NCBI GenBank assembly: GCA_025463415.1
Contig: JAOBWO010000472.1
Coordinates: 1 to 41,284, forward strand
Source of the DNA: Acidimicrobiales bacterium
GTDB taxonomy: Bacteria; Actinomycetota; Acidimicrobiia; Acidimicrobiales; Ilumatobacteraceae
DNA length: 41,284 bases
Direction of reading: 5' to 3'
Below are positions 18,598 through 27,828 of the stretch, one piece after another. The notes below the pieces were generated by a model, which worked only from the letters and a program-made list of their open reading frames with translations, was not told where the DNA came from and made no database searches. Numbering within the stretch: position 1 is the first letter of the stretch; the number at the start of each line of letters is the position of its first letter. Both the position numbers and the translations under genes were made by a program.

Positions 18598-19368
18598 ATG
18601 GACATCGAGGCACTGTGCGACGACCTGCTCGCCGAGCGCGCCGAGCTGTTCGAACACGTCGACCTCGTCGGAGACGACTGGCAGGTTCCGACCCCCTCTG
18701 ACGGTTGGACCGTGCACGATCAACTCACCCACCTCGCCTGGTTCGACGAAGCGTCGACACGGGCCATCCTCGACCCGGTCGCGTTCTGCGCCGAGCGAGA
18801 CCGGATGCGCAGCGGCGTCGGGTACTTCGTCGATGCGATCCGTGCCGACAATACGGCGCGATCCCCGTCCGACGTCCGCACCTGGCTCGCCTCGTCCGGG
18901 CAGGCGTTGGTTGCCGCTGCACGGGCCGCGGACCCGACGGTGCGGGTCCCGTGGTACGGACCGGACATGACCGTGGCGTCCTCGATCACGGCGCGGATCA
19001 TGGAGACCTGGGCGCACGGACAAGACGTGGTCGACGCGGTCGGAGCTCGGCGGTCACCGACGCCGCGGTTGCGCCACGTCGCCTTCCTCGGATGGCGAGC
19101 GCTGCCGTTCAGCTTCACCGCGCACGATCGGCCGGTGCCCACTGAACCGGTTCGGGTGGAGGTCGACGACCTCGTGTTCGGGCCCGCTGACGCGACCAAC
19201 GTCGTCCGCGGATCCGCTTTGGACTTCTGCCTGCTCGTCACCCAACGTCGTCACCTCGCCGACACCGATCTCCGCGCCGATGGTCCGGTGGCGGCCGAAT
19301 GGCTCACGATCGCGCAGGCGTTCGCCGGCCCACCGGGTTCAGGCCGGCGGCCCGGCCAGTTCCGGTGA
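18598..19368 (+). CDS. TIGR03084-like metal-binding / DinB-type (maleylpyruvate isomerase-like) protein
   Basis: DDLLAERAELFEHVDLVGDDWQVPTPSDGWTVHDQLTHLAWFDEASTRAI...RIMETWAHGQDVVDAVG. Confidence 0.85.
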   Translation: MDIEALCDDLLAERAELFEHVDLVGDDWQVPTPSDGWTVHDQLTHLAWFDEASTRAILDPVAFCAERDRMRSGVGYFVDAIRADNTARSPSDVRTWLASSGQALVAAARAADPTVRVPWYGPDMTVASSITARIMETWAHGQDVVDAVGARRSPTPRLRHVAFLGWRALPFSFTAHDRPVPTEPVRVEVDDLVFGPADATNVVRGSALDFCLLVTQRRHLADTDLRADGPVAAEWLTIAQAFAGPPGSGRRPGQFR

Positions 19369-19382
19369 CAGACGCCGGGCGA

Positions 19383-21929
19383 TCACTGTGAGCGCAGTGC
19401 TACCGCAGGTTGTGTGCGGCTGGCGATGAGGGCCGGGAGCGTCGCGGCAAGGTTTGCCACGACGAGTCCAGCGGTGATCACCACGGCGACGGCAGTGGCG
19501 GGAACCGTCGTGTGGGGGACGACGTCGAGCTGTGTCGCGAATGCGATCCAGAGCGAGCGTCCGAGGACTGCGCCGACCGGTACTCCGATGATGAGGCTGC
19601 TGAGGATGGTGGCTGTTGCCTGCCAGCTGACGCTCTCGGCGATCTGTCGACGGGTGCAGCCGAGAGTCTGCAGGAGGGCGAACTCCCTGCGGCTGCGTTG
19701 GACAGACGCCGCGAGCGCGATGGCCAGAGCGACGGACGTGCCCGCTCCCAGCGCGCACGCGAGCAGCACCGGAACGGATCCGACGTCGGATGTGTTGACG
19801 ATCTCGGCGGGGCGTTGTGGCCCGATGACGGCGGCCGATCCGGGGTACTGCCCGATCGATGCGGCGGCATCGGCGATGATCGCATCGGTGGCGCTGCGGG
19901 GCGCGTCGGGCGAGAAGCGAATGAACACCACGGGCGGTCCTGCAGCGCTGGCGGGAGTTCCCGACGGTCCTTCGCCGAAGGCTTGGCGGTCGTAGCCGGG
20001 AACGTGCTGTGGTGCCACGATCGCCCCGACTCCCAGGGAGGTGTGTGCTCCGTGGGAGATGCCGAGGGTCGGCAGGGTGGCGGTGCCGACGATCGTCAAG
20101 CTGGTCGCGGTGCCGACGACGCCGATGTCGACGTTGTCTCCGATGTCCTTGCCGAGCATGCTGGCCGTCTTCGTGCCGAGGACGATCTCGTCGTCAGCTC
20201 GGATCATGCGGCCGGTCAGTATCGGTGGTGTGACGTCGCTGCCGACTTCGAGTCCGAGCAGGGCGACGTTGCGGCCATCGAGCGAGTCCGTGCCGAAGTA
20301 TCCGCCGGACCATCCGACGATCTCGGGGCGTTTGTCGAACGCGGCGTGCGCCGCAGCCAGGTTGATGTTGCCGTAGCCGCTCTGATCGAAGATGGCTGCA
20401 TCCCAGTTCCACCCGTACAGAGGCGGCGACGCGAGCAGCACGCGAAAGCTGGCCCCGAACGTCACCGCGGCCATGATCGTGGCAGCGGAGATCATCCCGG
20501 CGACGATCACGGGCCGCACCTGACGTGGGCTCGTGCCCGACGCACCGTCGAAGGCTCGTCGAAGCCCCGCGACTGCGGATGGCGACATCCCGGCTCTGGC
20601 CGCCGCGCTCGCGACCTTGGAGTGACGGGGCCTCGCCGTTCGTTCGTGTTGACCCGGAGATCCGTGAAGCGCTGACAACACCGCACTCATTGCGAGCGCG
20701 GTGAACAACGCGAGCGCGCCGAGGCCGAGCACCGTCGCGTCTGCGTCGAAGCCCGGCTCGACGGCGACTCGTCGAACGGCGCCGATGGGCATGAGCGGGG
20801 AGGCGAGGTACGCGATCGCCACGGCGAGCCCTGATCCGATGAGCAGCGCCGCGAGCACGTCGACGAGAGCGGCGATCGTCAACATGCGGGGAGATGCGCC
20901 GAGCGCATGCAGCAGGTCGCGGTCCGGCCGACCATGGCGGAGTCGCCGGCTGACTGCCTGACCGACGAGAACCAATGTTGCTGCCGCCGCGATCGCACCG
21001 AAGATCGCCATCGCGAGCGACAGTGGTCGAACTGCCTGTTCGGCGTGGAAGGTGTCGACGGAGGTGGTTCGGAAGAACTGAGGTGAGCCCGGGTCGAGCT
21101 GCTGCACGTACCACTGCTTCAGCGAGGGGATGTCTGCATCGCCGTTGCGCAGCCTGAGTCCTTGCCACGCATACGACGCATAGGGAGCTGCCAACTTCGA
21201 GAACGCCGGCGTGACGAGCGCCAGCGGTGAACGGTTGGTGTCGTCCTCGATCACCTCGTCGACGAACAACCCGATGCCGACGATGGTGACGTGGCTCGTG
21301 ATCACCGGTGGTGGAGGATCGTCATAGAACGAATCCGCACTCGTTTGCTCCGCCGAGTACGTCCCGAAATCGAGATGTTCGCCGACGTGATAGCCGTACA
21401 GCTGGGCTGCCGTCTCGTTCATCGCGATCTCGTCGCTGCGGTCCGGATCCGGTAGCCGCCCTGAGGTCGGCGCGAATCGGTCCATCGTGAAGAACCGACC
21501 GTCGAAGGTCCCGAGCGTCTCGAAGTCCTTCGCAAAGTCCGGCCGACCGTTCACCAACGGCCAGGTCGTGAACGCCACGTACGCCGTGGAGGATTCCACT
21601 TCAGGTCGTGCCGCAATCGCTGCGTCGATCTGAGGGTCATATTGGCCGTAGTCAACGGCCATCGTCGAAGCCTGCGAATCACGCAAGAAGCGTGGATATG
21701 CGGACTGTGTGCGACGTGCACCCGCCAGCGCGAACATCGATACGCCGCCCAGACATCCGAGCAGCACGACGATCACGAGCAGCTCACGGCGGTTCCGGCG
21801 CGACGCGTTCGCCCAGAGGCTCGTCAAGAGATCCACTCGAACATGATCTCGCGGCCACGGGAGGTCCGCCAGGGTGCGAGCAGGCCGAAGCGGAGTGGTG
21901 TCAGCTACCCGTTCGGGGATAGGGGTCAA
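19383..21929 (-). CDS. FtsX-like permease (ABC transporter permease), start codon uncertain
   Basis: 848 aa with multiple TM helices; SRREFALLQTLGCTRRQIAESVSWQATATILSSLIIGVPVGAVLGRSLW and C-terminal AATLPALIASRTQPAVALRSQ; TTG at 21929 or GTG at 21836. Confidence 0.85.
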   Translation of the reverse strand: MTPIPERVADTTPLRPARTLADLPWPRDHVRVDLLTSLWANASRRNRRELLVIVVLLGCLGGVSMFALAGARRTQSAYPRFLRDSQASTMAVDYGQYDPQIDAAIAARPEVESSTAYVAFTTWPLVNGRPDFAKDFETLGTFDGRFFTMDRFAPTSGRLPDPDRSDEIAMNETAAQLYGYHVGEHLDFGTYSAEQTSADSFYDDPPPPVITSHVTIVGIGLFVDEVIEDDTNRSPLALVTPAFSKLAAPYASYAWQGLRLRNGDADIPSLKQWYVQQLDPGSPQFFRTTSVDTFHAEQAVRPLSLAMAIFGAIAAAATLVLVGQAVSRRLRHGRPDRDLLHALGASPRMLTIAALVDVLAALLIGSGLAVAIAYLASPLMPIGAVRRVAVEPGFDADATVLGLGALALFTALAMSAVLSALHGSPGQHERTARPRHSKVASAAARAGMSPSAVAGLRRAFDGASGTSPRQVRPVIVAGMISAATIMAAVTFGASFRVLLASPPLYGWNWDAAIFDQSGYGNINLAAAHAAFDKRPEIVGWSGGYFGTDSLDGRNVALLGLEVGSDVTPPILTGRMIRADDEIVLGTKTASMLGKDIGDNVDIGVVGTATSLTIVGTATLPTLGISHGAHTSLGVGAIVAPQHVPGYDRQAFGEGPSGTPASAAGPPVVFIRFSPDAPRSATDAIIADAAASIGQYPGSAAVIGPQRPAEIVNTSDVGSVPVLLACALGAGTSVALAIALAASVQRSRREFALLQTLGCTRRQIAESVSWQATATILSSLIIGVPVGAVLGRSLWIAFATQLDVVPHTTVPATAVAVVITAGLVVANLAATLPALIASRTQPAVALRSQ

Positions 21930-22588
21930 GGGCGGCGGGCGAGGGATGCGAGGAGGTGCTCGGATCGGGCGGTCCAGCCGAACAACGCTTCGATGACGGT
22001 GAGCGTCGCGTCATGGTTCGTCCTCTCGTGGTCAGCGCCGACGGCTTCGGCGCAGCAGTCGGTGAGCAGCAGGCACCGGTAGTCGCGATAGAACGCATCG
22101 CGCAGCGTGGACTCGACACAGACACTCGTCGTGCAGCCGGTGAAGATCAACGAGCTGATGCCCCGGCTTCGCAGCACGTCGTCAAGGTCTGTCTCGAAGA
22201 CACCGCTGTAGCGATGTTTGGCGATCACCACGTCCTCTGGGTGCGGGGCGAGCTCGTCGATGATCTTGGTGTTCCAGGTGTCACGCACGAGGACCCGGCT
22301 GCTCGTGCCGTCGGGTGCGTCGACGTGTTGTCCGACGCCCATCGCCAGGTGACGCACGCGGTTCGGAGCATCCACCGCGCCCAGGTCGGCGAGATCCTCG
22401 TCGAACCGCATCGCGAGGTAGACGACGAGCAGGCCGGCGTTGCGAGCCGCGTCGAGAACGAGTCGAATGGGCTCGACAACCGATCGGATGCCGCCGAGAG
22501 GGATCTCCGCCCGGCCGAACATGCCCTCATCCGAAGCGAAGTCATGCTGCATGTCGACGACGATCACCGCAGTGCTGACACAGCGCAC
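21926..22588 (-). CDS. Isochorismatase-like cysteine hydrolase
   Basis: TAVIVVDMQHDFASDEGMFG, VIAKHRYSGVFETDLDDVLRSRGISSLIFTGCTTSVCVESTLRDAFYRDY. Confidence 0.92.
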   Translation of the reverse strand: MRCVSTAVIVVDMQHDFASDEGMFGRAEIPLGGIRSVVEPIRLVLDAARNAGLLVVYLAMRFDEDLADLGAVDAPNRVRHLAMGVGQHVDAPDGTSSRVLVRDTWNTKIIDELAPHPEDVVIAKHRYSGVFETDLDDVLRSRGISSLIFTGCTTSVCVESTLRDAFYRDYRCLLLTDCCAEAVGADHERTNHDATLTVIEALFGWTARSEHLLASLARRP

Positions 22589-22729
22589 GCGAAGATCGCC
22601 GGTCGAGCTCGACGGAAACGACTGGTTCCTGGTCTGACGTCATCAGGTCAGCTTCGACCCTGCCGCCGGCGAACGCAAGATGCTTCCTGTCTCGGAAACG
22701 TCACCAGAGAAGTAGTTGCACTTGCATCA

Positions 22730-23105
22730 ATTGCGACGTTGCTGCTGCGACGGCGACGCGGATGCGTTGCTTGACGGCGTCGAGCTCGCCGTCGAGGCGG
22801 CGCATGTCGGCGAGGTGTTCGCGGGCGAGGCGTCGGCGTCGACGGCGACGAGGTCATCTCCGACGTCGATGGCGTCGACGAACTCGGTGCCGTGAGCTGC
22901 GCTGATCCGGATCGGTGCGCCGCCGGCGGACAGTTCACGCAGCATCACATGCAGACGGCACGCGGACTGGGTGCGCAATCCCGACAGATCATGGTGGCGG
23001 TCAGCGAGGAGCCGCAGAATCGCGGTGTGACCATCGCGGGTGACGGTGCGTAGGCCCAGTGACGCAGGCCGGCAATCGCGGTAGCGAGGGCGTCGTTGGG
23101 ATCCT
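22730..23105 (-). mobile_element. Decayed IS110-family transposase remnant
   Basis: Reverse strand across frames: DPNDALATAIAGLRHWA / LRTVTRDGHTAILRLLADRHHDLSGLRTQSACRLHVMLRELSAGGAPIRISA / LAREHLADMRRLDGELDAVKQRIRVAVAAATSQ; frame changes and no intact N- or C-terminus. Confidence 0.75.
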
Positions 23106-23620
23106 GATGAAATTGGTGAACGCCTCTTTCGAGCCACGCGACCTAAGGTCCGGCCGGCTGACGCTTCGTTCGATAACCAACCCGACCAGCGGGCAGCAGG
23201 CGCTTCCAGAGTCAACCGACCAGAACCACAGACGCTAAGACACGCTCAACGCCAGCGATCACTCTCCGTCAGAAGCCTCTGGCCCGCTCCGGCCTCCGGC
23301 GCAGATCGGCGGATCGACGCTCGTTCTCGACTGCATCTGCGCGTTCTGTGTTGGTCCGTCACGCTTTTTCTCTGCGACGCTGCCCGCGGCCTTTGGGATC
23401 GCTTCGACCGCCGCGTCCCCCCGTTCACCTCAGCTCGTCTGAAACGGGGCGGCACTTCCAGGGGTGGGTGAGGAGCAGGCTGGTGAGGTCCTTCACGGGT
23501 GTGTCGTGGCCGTAGACGATGAGGACGGCATCGGGGCCGGCGGATGCTGGTGTTGTCGGCGCATGGTTGGGTATTTCATCTCGGCTGCCGGTGCCGAGGA
23601 TCGATTTGTTGTCTGCGGGG

Positions 23621-24469
23621 TCAGATCGCGTCGACGTCGAGTCGTCGGCCGGCGATGGCGGCGCGGAGGTCGTTGAGCGTTGTGAGCGTGGCGTCTGCTT
23701 TGCTTCGGTCTGTCGCGGCGAGGCCGAGTACGAGGGCTTCGAGCAGAACGAGGGTGGTGGCGTGGCTGGCGAAGTATCCGGGTGCGCCGCGTACGCTGTG
23801 GAGGGTGAGGTCGACGCGTTCGCGGAGGCGTCGATCGGTGCTGTCGGTGATCAACACGATCGGTGCGCCTATGGCGGTCGCGTGGTCGATGAGTACGCTG
23901 ACGTGGTTCTGTGGTCGGCCGTAGGCAAGCAGAACGATCGCATCTGTGGCGCTGAGTGTGAGGAGCTCGTCGGCGAACGAGGTGCCGGTGTGGATCATGG
24001 CGCCGCTGTTGCGTCCGATGCGTTGGCAGAGTAGTCGTCCGTAGTCGGCGAGGAACGCGGAGGGTCCGACGCCGCGCCACATGATCCGTGGTCGAGAGGC
24101 GAGCACGGTGACGGCCCGTTCGAACAGCTCGGAGTCGACCCGTTCGGAGAGCGTCTGCAGACCGGTCCGCTGATTGGCGATGCTTCGGCTCAAGAGTTGG
24201 TTTGCGGGTGTGTCGGCAAGCGTGCGTTGCATCCGGTCGGCGATGAGCGGTTCCGCGGCCTGCGCGGCGAGTGCCGAACGCAGCTCGCCGAGACCGTCGT
24301 ATCCCAATGACCTGGCCGTGCGAACGACCGTCGCATCGCTCGTTCCGACGCGCGCCGCGATCGCGGCCGCTGACAGCACCAAGCCTGCAGGTCCAGAGGA
24401 GAAGAGGAACTCGGCGACGCGACGTTCGGAGGGTGCGAGCGAATCGAGTCGATCCAAAAGATTCTGCAT
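23621..24469 (-). CDS. MurR/RpiR-family transcriptional regulator (HTH + SIS)
   Basis: MQNLLDRLDSLAPSERRVAEFLF...SAAAIAARVGTSDATVVRTARSLGYDGLGELRSAL; SIS part ATDAIVLLAYGRPQNHVSVLIDHATAIGAPIVLITDS. Confidence 0.9.
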   Translation of the reverse strand: MQNLLDRLDSLAPSERRVAEFLFSSGPAGLVLSAAAIAARVGTSDATVVRTARSLGYDGLGELRSALAAQAAEPLIADRMQRTLADTPANQLLSRSIANQRTGLQTLSERVDSELFERAVTVLASRPRIMWRGVGPSAFLADYGRLLCQRIGRNSGAMIHTGTSFADELLTLSATDAIVLLAYGRPQNHVSVLIDHATAIGAPIVLITDSTDRRLRERVDLTLHSVRGAPGYFASHATTLVLLEALVLGLAATDRSKADATLTTLNDLRAAIAGRRLDVDAI

Positions 24470-24473
24470 GTGA

Positions 24474-24487
24474 GTAGCATATACTAC
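24474..24487. promoter_or_regulatory. Candidate RpiR operator overlapping its own -10
   Basis: Near-perfect palindrome GTAGCATATACTAC; reverse-strand TATGCT (24476-24481) lies 6 nt before the RpiR ATG. Confidence 0.4.
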
Positions 24488-24552
24488 GCGATGATCGCTA
24501 CTGTTGCATTCACTACTACGCAATTTGAGAGTGCGTGAGAGAGGGAGCTGGG

Positions 24553-25284
24553 ATGCATAACGTGTTGTTGTTCTTGGCGGCGTTTCTGGCGTCGGCCGTG
24601 GAGATGGTCGAGGCATTGACGATCGTGCTCGCCGTCGCCGTGACGCGAGGCTGGCGCTCGGCGGCGTGGGGGGTCGGCTCGGCGTTGGGCGCACTCGCGG
24701 TGATCGTTGTCGTGGGTGGGCCGGCGATCACCCGCCTGCCGATCTCGGGGTTGCGCGTGGTCGTTGGCACCGTGCTGTTGATCTTTGGGTTGCAGTGGTT
24801 GCGGAAGGCCATCTTGCGGTCCAGCGGCCTGAAGCCGCTGCACGATGAGGAAGCCATCTACCGCGCCGAAGTCGAGGGGTTGCGCAATGCCGAGGGGCAC
24901 GACTGGTACGCGTTCACTGTCGCATTCAAGGGTGTGTTTCTGGAGGGTTTGGAAGTGGCGTTTCTCGTGGTGACCTTCGGAGGGAGTCAACACAACATTG
25001 GCCTCGCCAGCATCGGTGCGGCCGCGGCGTTGCTCGTCGTGGTCGTCGTCGGCGCGTACGTTCATGCGCCGCTGTCGCGAGTGCCGGAGAACACGCTGAA
25101 ATTTGGTGTCGGGCTGATGCTGACCGCATTCGGGGTGTTCTGGAGCGCGGAAGGGGCTGGAGCGAGGTGGCCGGGCGGGGATCTCGCCATTCTCGGGCTG
25201 CTCGGTGGGCTGACGGTCGTCTCGTTCGCGCTTGTCGGCACTGCCCGCCGGCATGTGCTCGTCGGTTCCGAGGGCACCTCATGA
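24553..25284 (+). CDS. COG4280-like multi-pass membrane protein
   Basis: ATG at 24553 after AGGGAG; LLFLAAFLASAVEMVEALTIVLAVAVTRGWRSAAWG...FTVAFKGVFLEGLEVAFLVVTFG duplicated E-containing TM repeats. Confidence 0.75.
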   Translation: MHNVLLFLAAFLASAVEMVEALTIVLAVAVTRGWRSAAWGVGSALGALAVIVVVGGPAITRLPISGLRVVVGTVLLIFGLQWLRKAILRSSGLKPLHDEEAIYRAEVEGLRNAEGHDWYAFTVAFKGVFLEGLEVAFLVVTFGGSQHNIGLASIGAAAALLVVVVVGAYVHAPLSRVPENTLKFGVGLMLTAFGVFWSAEGAGARWPGGDLAILGLLGGLTVVSFALVGTARRHVLVGSEGTS

Positions 25285-25559
25285 AGTGGCTTCGGAACCT
25301 CGGTCGCTTCTGGTACGACTTCATCGTTGGCGACGATTGGACGATCGCGGCAGCGGTCATCGTCGCCGTCGCTACGACAAAGTTCCTGTCGCACGCCAAG
25401 GGCACTGCGTGGCCAGTGGTCCCGGCCGCGGTCATCGTCATGCTCAGCTGCTCGATCTGGCAGGCATACACACGGGCTCGCCGTGACGCTAAGGCGTGTC
25501 GTCGAGTCGCCGACCAGGACAGCGGCGACCAAGCCTCGCCGCTGCCCGATCTGCCATGA
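25281..25559 (+). CDS. Small membrane protein (92 aa) coupled to the upstream gene
   Basis: ATGA overlap at 25281; MKWLRNLGRFWYDFIVGDDWTIAAAVIVAVATTKFLSHAKGTAWPVVPAAVIVMLSCSIW. Confidence 0.7.
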   Translation: MKWLRNLGRFWYDFIVGDDWTIAAAVIVAVATTKFLSHAKGTAWPVVPAAVIVMLSCSIWQAYTRARRDAKACRRVADQDSGDQASPLPDLP

Positions 25560-25566
25560 GCACCTG

Positions 25567-26853
25567 ATGGGTCGCGATGGAGGCACGTGGAGCGGAACTC
25601 TCGCCGAGGGGACCGACTACGCGATCTCGATCCCCGAGCACTGGAATGGCACGCTGGTCAATGATCTCGATGCCGTGATCAACATCAGCGCCGACACCCC
25701 GGTCGCGAAGTTCCTCCTCGACCACGGGTATGCCTACAGCGGCACCAATCGCCGCGTCGACCGCGACACTCGGTTCGATCCGCGCGCCGAGCGCGACGAA
25801 CAGGCTCAGGTGCTCGACATCTTCAATCGCGAGTTCGGATCACCCCAGCACGCCCTTCAATACGGCTGCTCTGGAGGTGGCGCCGCTGCCCTCGGCGTAG
25901 CCGAGACGTATCCCGACCACTTCGACGGCGCGATCTCGATGAACGGCGTCGAGCCAATCGTCATCTCTAACATTCGTCTCGACCTGCTCTTCGCGCTCAA
26001 GGCGCTGCTCGCGCCCGACAAGGATCTGCCCGTTGTCGGCGTCGGCACTCAACAGGCGAACAAGGCTGGATTCGAATGGCGGATGGTCCTCGAAGCCGCC
26101 GCGGCGACAGCCGTCGGTCGAGCGCAGATGGCGCTGGCCGGCTCGCTGGCACAACTCCCGGTATGGGCAGCGACGACCCCTCCGTACCCGGACGAGCCTG
26201 ACCCGAACGATCCGGTCGCACGCGAGCGGTCGGTGGTGCATGCCGTCTTCGACGCCGCCCTCTATGCAGTCGGAACCACCCCCTTGTACAACAACCCGGC
26301 CGGGGTGATGTGTTCGAACAACGACGTGGACTACACCCAGTTCTACGCAAACGCCGAAACGGGCTACGCAGGGATCGTCGAGTCGCTCTACCGCCACGCG
26401 GGGCTCTCGAGCCCGAGTGCGATCCGCGCGGATCTTGATCGCATCAATGCCCACCCGCGAGTCAAAGCGGACCCGGCAGCCGTGGAGTACTGGTCGCAGC
26501 GAGCACTCAGCGGCAACCTGCGGATGCCACTCCTACAGCTCACAACCATCGGCGACGGCACCCGATCAGACGCGATGATGGCCGCGTACGCCGAGGCCGT
26601 CACCGCCAACGAGAAGAGCCATCTCTACCGACAAGCTTTGGTGAACGCGGCCGGACACTGCACCGCGAACGTGACCGAGATCGCAGCCGCGCTCGCAGCG
26701 TTGACCCACCGACTGCAGACCGGCGCATGGGACGACTCCACGACCGCCGACACTCTCAACACAACCGGCCTCAACCTCGGCCTCGACGACAACCCACGCT
26801 TCATCAGTCCCACCCGCGTGAAGATCAAAGCGAACCGAACGTTTTTCCGATAG
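25567..26853 (+). CDS. Alpha/beta hydrolase (tannase/feruloyl-esterase-like)
   Basis: ATG at 25567; ALQYGCSGGGAAALGVAETYPDHFDGAISMNGVEP (GxSxG), ...VNAAGHCTANVTEIAAAL. Confidence 0.75.
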   Translation: MGRDGGTWSGTLAEGTDYAISIPEHWNGTLVNDLDAVINISADTPVAKFLLDHGYAYSGTNRRVDRDTRFDPRAERDEQAQVLDIFNREFGSPQHALQYGCSGGGAAALGVAETYPDHFDGAISMNGVEPIVISNIRLDLLFALKALLAPDKDLPVVGVGTQQANKAGFEWRMVLEAAAATAVGRAQMALAGSLAQLPVWAATTPPYPDEPDPNDPVARERSVVHAVFDAALYAVGTTPLYNNPAGVMCSNNDVDYTQFYANAETGYAGIVESLYRHAGLSSPSAIRADLDRINAHPRVKADPAAVEYWSQRALSGNLRMPLLQLTTIGDGTRSDAMMAAYAEAVTANEKSHLYRQALVNAAGHCTANVTEIAAALAALTHRLQTGAWDDSTTADTLNTTGLNLGLDDNPRFISPTRVKIKANRTFFR

Positions 26854-26941
26854 CCCTTCTCGAGGAGATGGCTCTGTAGCTCTTCGGTGGCGCACTGATG
26901 CGACCATGTGTGGCGAGTCGATGTAACCGTTGAGGGTCGGT

Positions 26942-27442
26942 TCAGAGCCGGTTGGGACCCGTCATCAGGGTGACGAGCTGGTCGAGAGCAGCTCCCCAGC
27001 CGTCGGCGAAACCCATCGCCTCGTGCTGGTCATGGTCGGCTTCGTTCGCGTGCATCGCGATGGCCCGGTAGTGGGTCCCGCCGTCGGGCGCCCCCTCGAT
27101 CTCAATTCGTGCGGTGAAACCGAGCCCGGCACCGTTAACCGGGGCGAACGGACGGAAGTCATCGGTCATCACGCTCGTGTACACCAACAGCTGGTTCGGC
27201 TCGATCTGGAGGTAGCAGCCGACGTTTGGATACTGGACCCCTTCCGGCGATTCCATCGTGGTGACGCAGCGACCACCCGGTCGCAGGTCGATATCGACGG
27301 CGGCAGTTCTCCACGGGGCCGGTGTGAACCATTGGACGAGCAGCTCCGGTTCGGTCCACGCAGCCCAAACCCGCTCGGGTGACACGAAGATGGTGCGTTC
27401 GATCACGAGGTCAAGCGCAGAGTTCGGGGTGAAGTGGTTCAT
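26942..27442 (-). CDS. SRPBCC/AHSA1-like domain protein
   Basis: LVIERTIFVSPERVWAAWTEPELLVQWFTPAPWRTAAVDIDLRPGGRCVTTMESPEG. Confidence 0.92.
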   Translation of the reverse strand: MNHFTPNSALDLVIERTIFVSPERVWAAWTEPELLVQWFTPAPWRTAAVDIDLRPGGRCVTTMESPEGVQYPNVGCYLQIEPNQLLVYTSVMTDDFRPFAPVNGAGLGFTARIEIEGAPDGGTHYRAIAMHANEADHDQHEAMGFADGWGAALDQLVTLMTGPNRL

Positions 27443-27792
27443 CGGTTTCCTTGGTTGTGATGTGTGGTGATCAACAGGTGGTCCAGCTGGTCGAGCTTGC
27501 GTTCCCAGTGATTGCGGAACTCCGCCAACCACGCCGACGCCAGTTGCAACGACGCAGGAGCCAGCTGGTAGGTGCGGGTTCGCCCGGCCTTGTGTGAGGT
27601 CACGACCCCGGCGCGCTCCAGGACGCCCATGTGCTGCATGAACGACGGGAGCGCCATCGCGAACGGCGCTGCCAGCTCACTCGCCGACGCCGGCGAGACA
27701 CTCAAACGCTCGACAACCGCAAGGCGAGTCGGGTCTGACAATGCATTGAAGATGTCCGGCAGTGCGGGATCAACCCGCTGACACTGAGGCAT
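27439..27792 (-). CDS. ArsR-family HTH transcriptional regulator
   Basis: IFNALSDPTRLAVVERLSVSPASASELAAPFAMALPSFMQHMGVLERAGVVTSHKAGRTRTYQLAP; ATGA overlap with the SRPBCC gene. Confidence 0.93.
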   Translation of the reverse strand: MPQCQRVDPALPDIFNALSDPTRLAVVERLSVSPASASELAAPFAMALPSFMQHMGVLERAGVVTSHKAGRTRTYQLAPASLQLASAWLAEFRNHWERKLDQLDHLLITTHHNQGNR

Positions 27793-27799
27793 GTGGCTA

Positions 27800-27828
27800 A
27801 CTGTACAGCAGACCAGTACTGAGGTCAA
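27800..27828 (-). promoter_or_regulatory. Sigma70-type promoter of the arsR-SRPBCC operon (predicted leaderless)
   Basis: Reverse strand TTGACC-17 nt-TACAGT, then 7 nt to the ATG. Confidence 0.6.
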
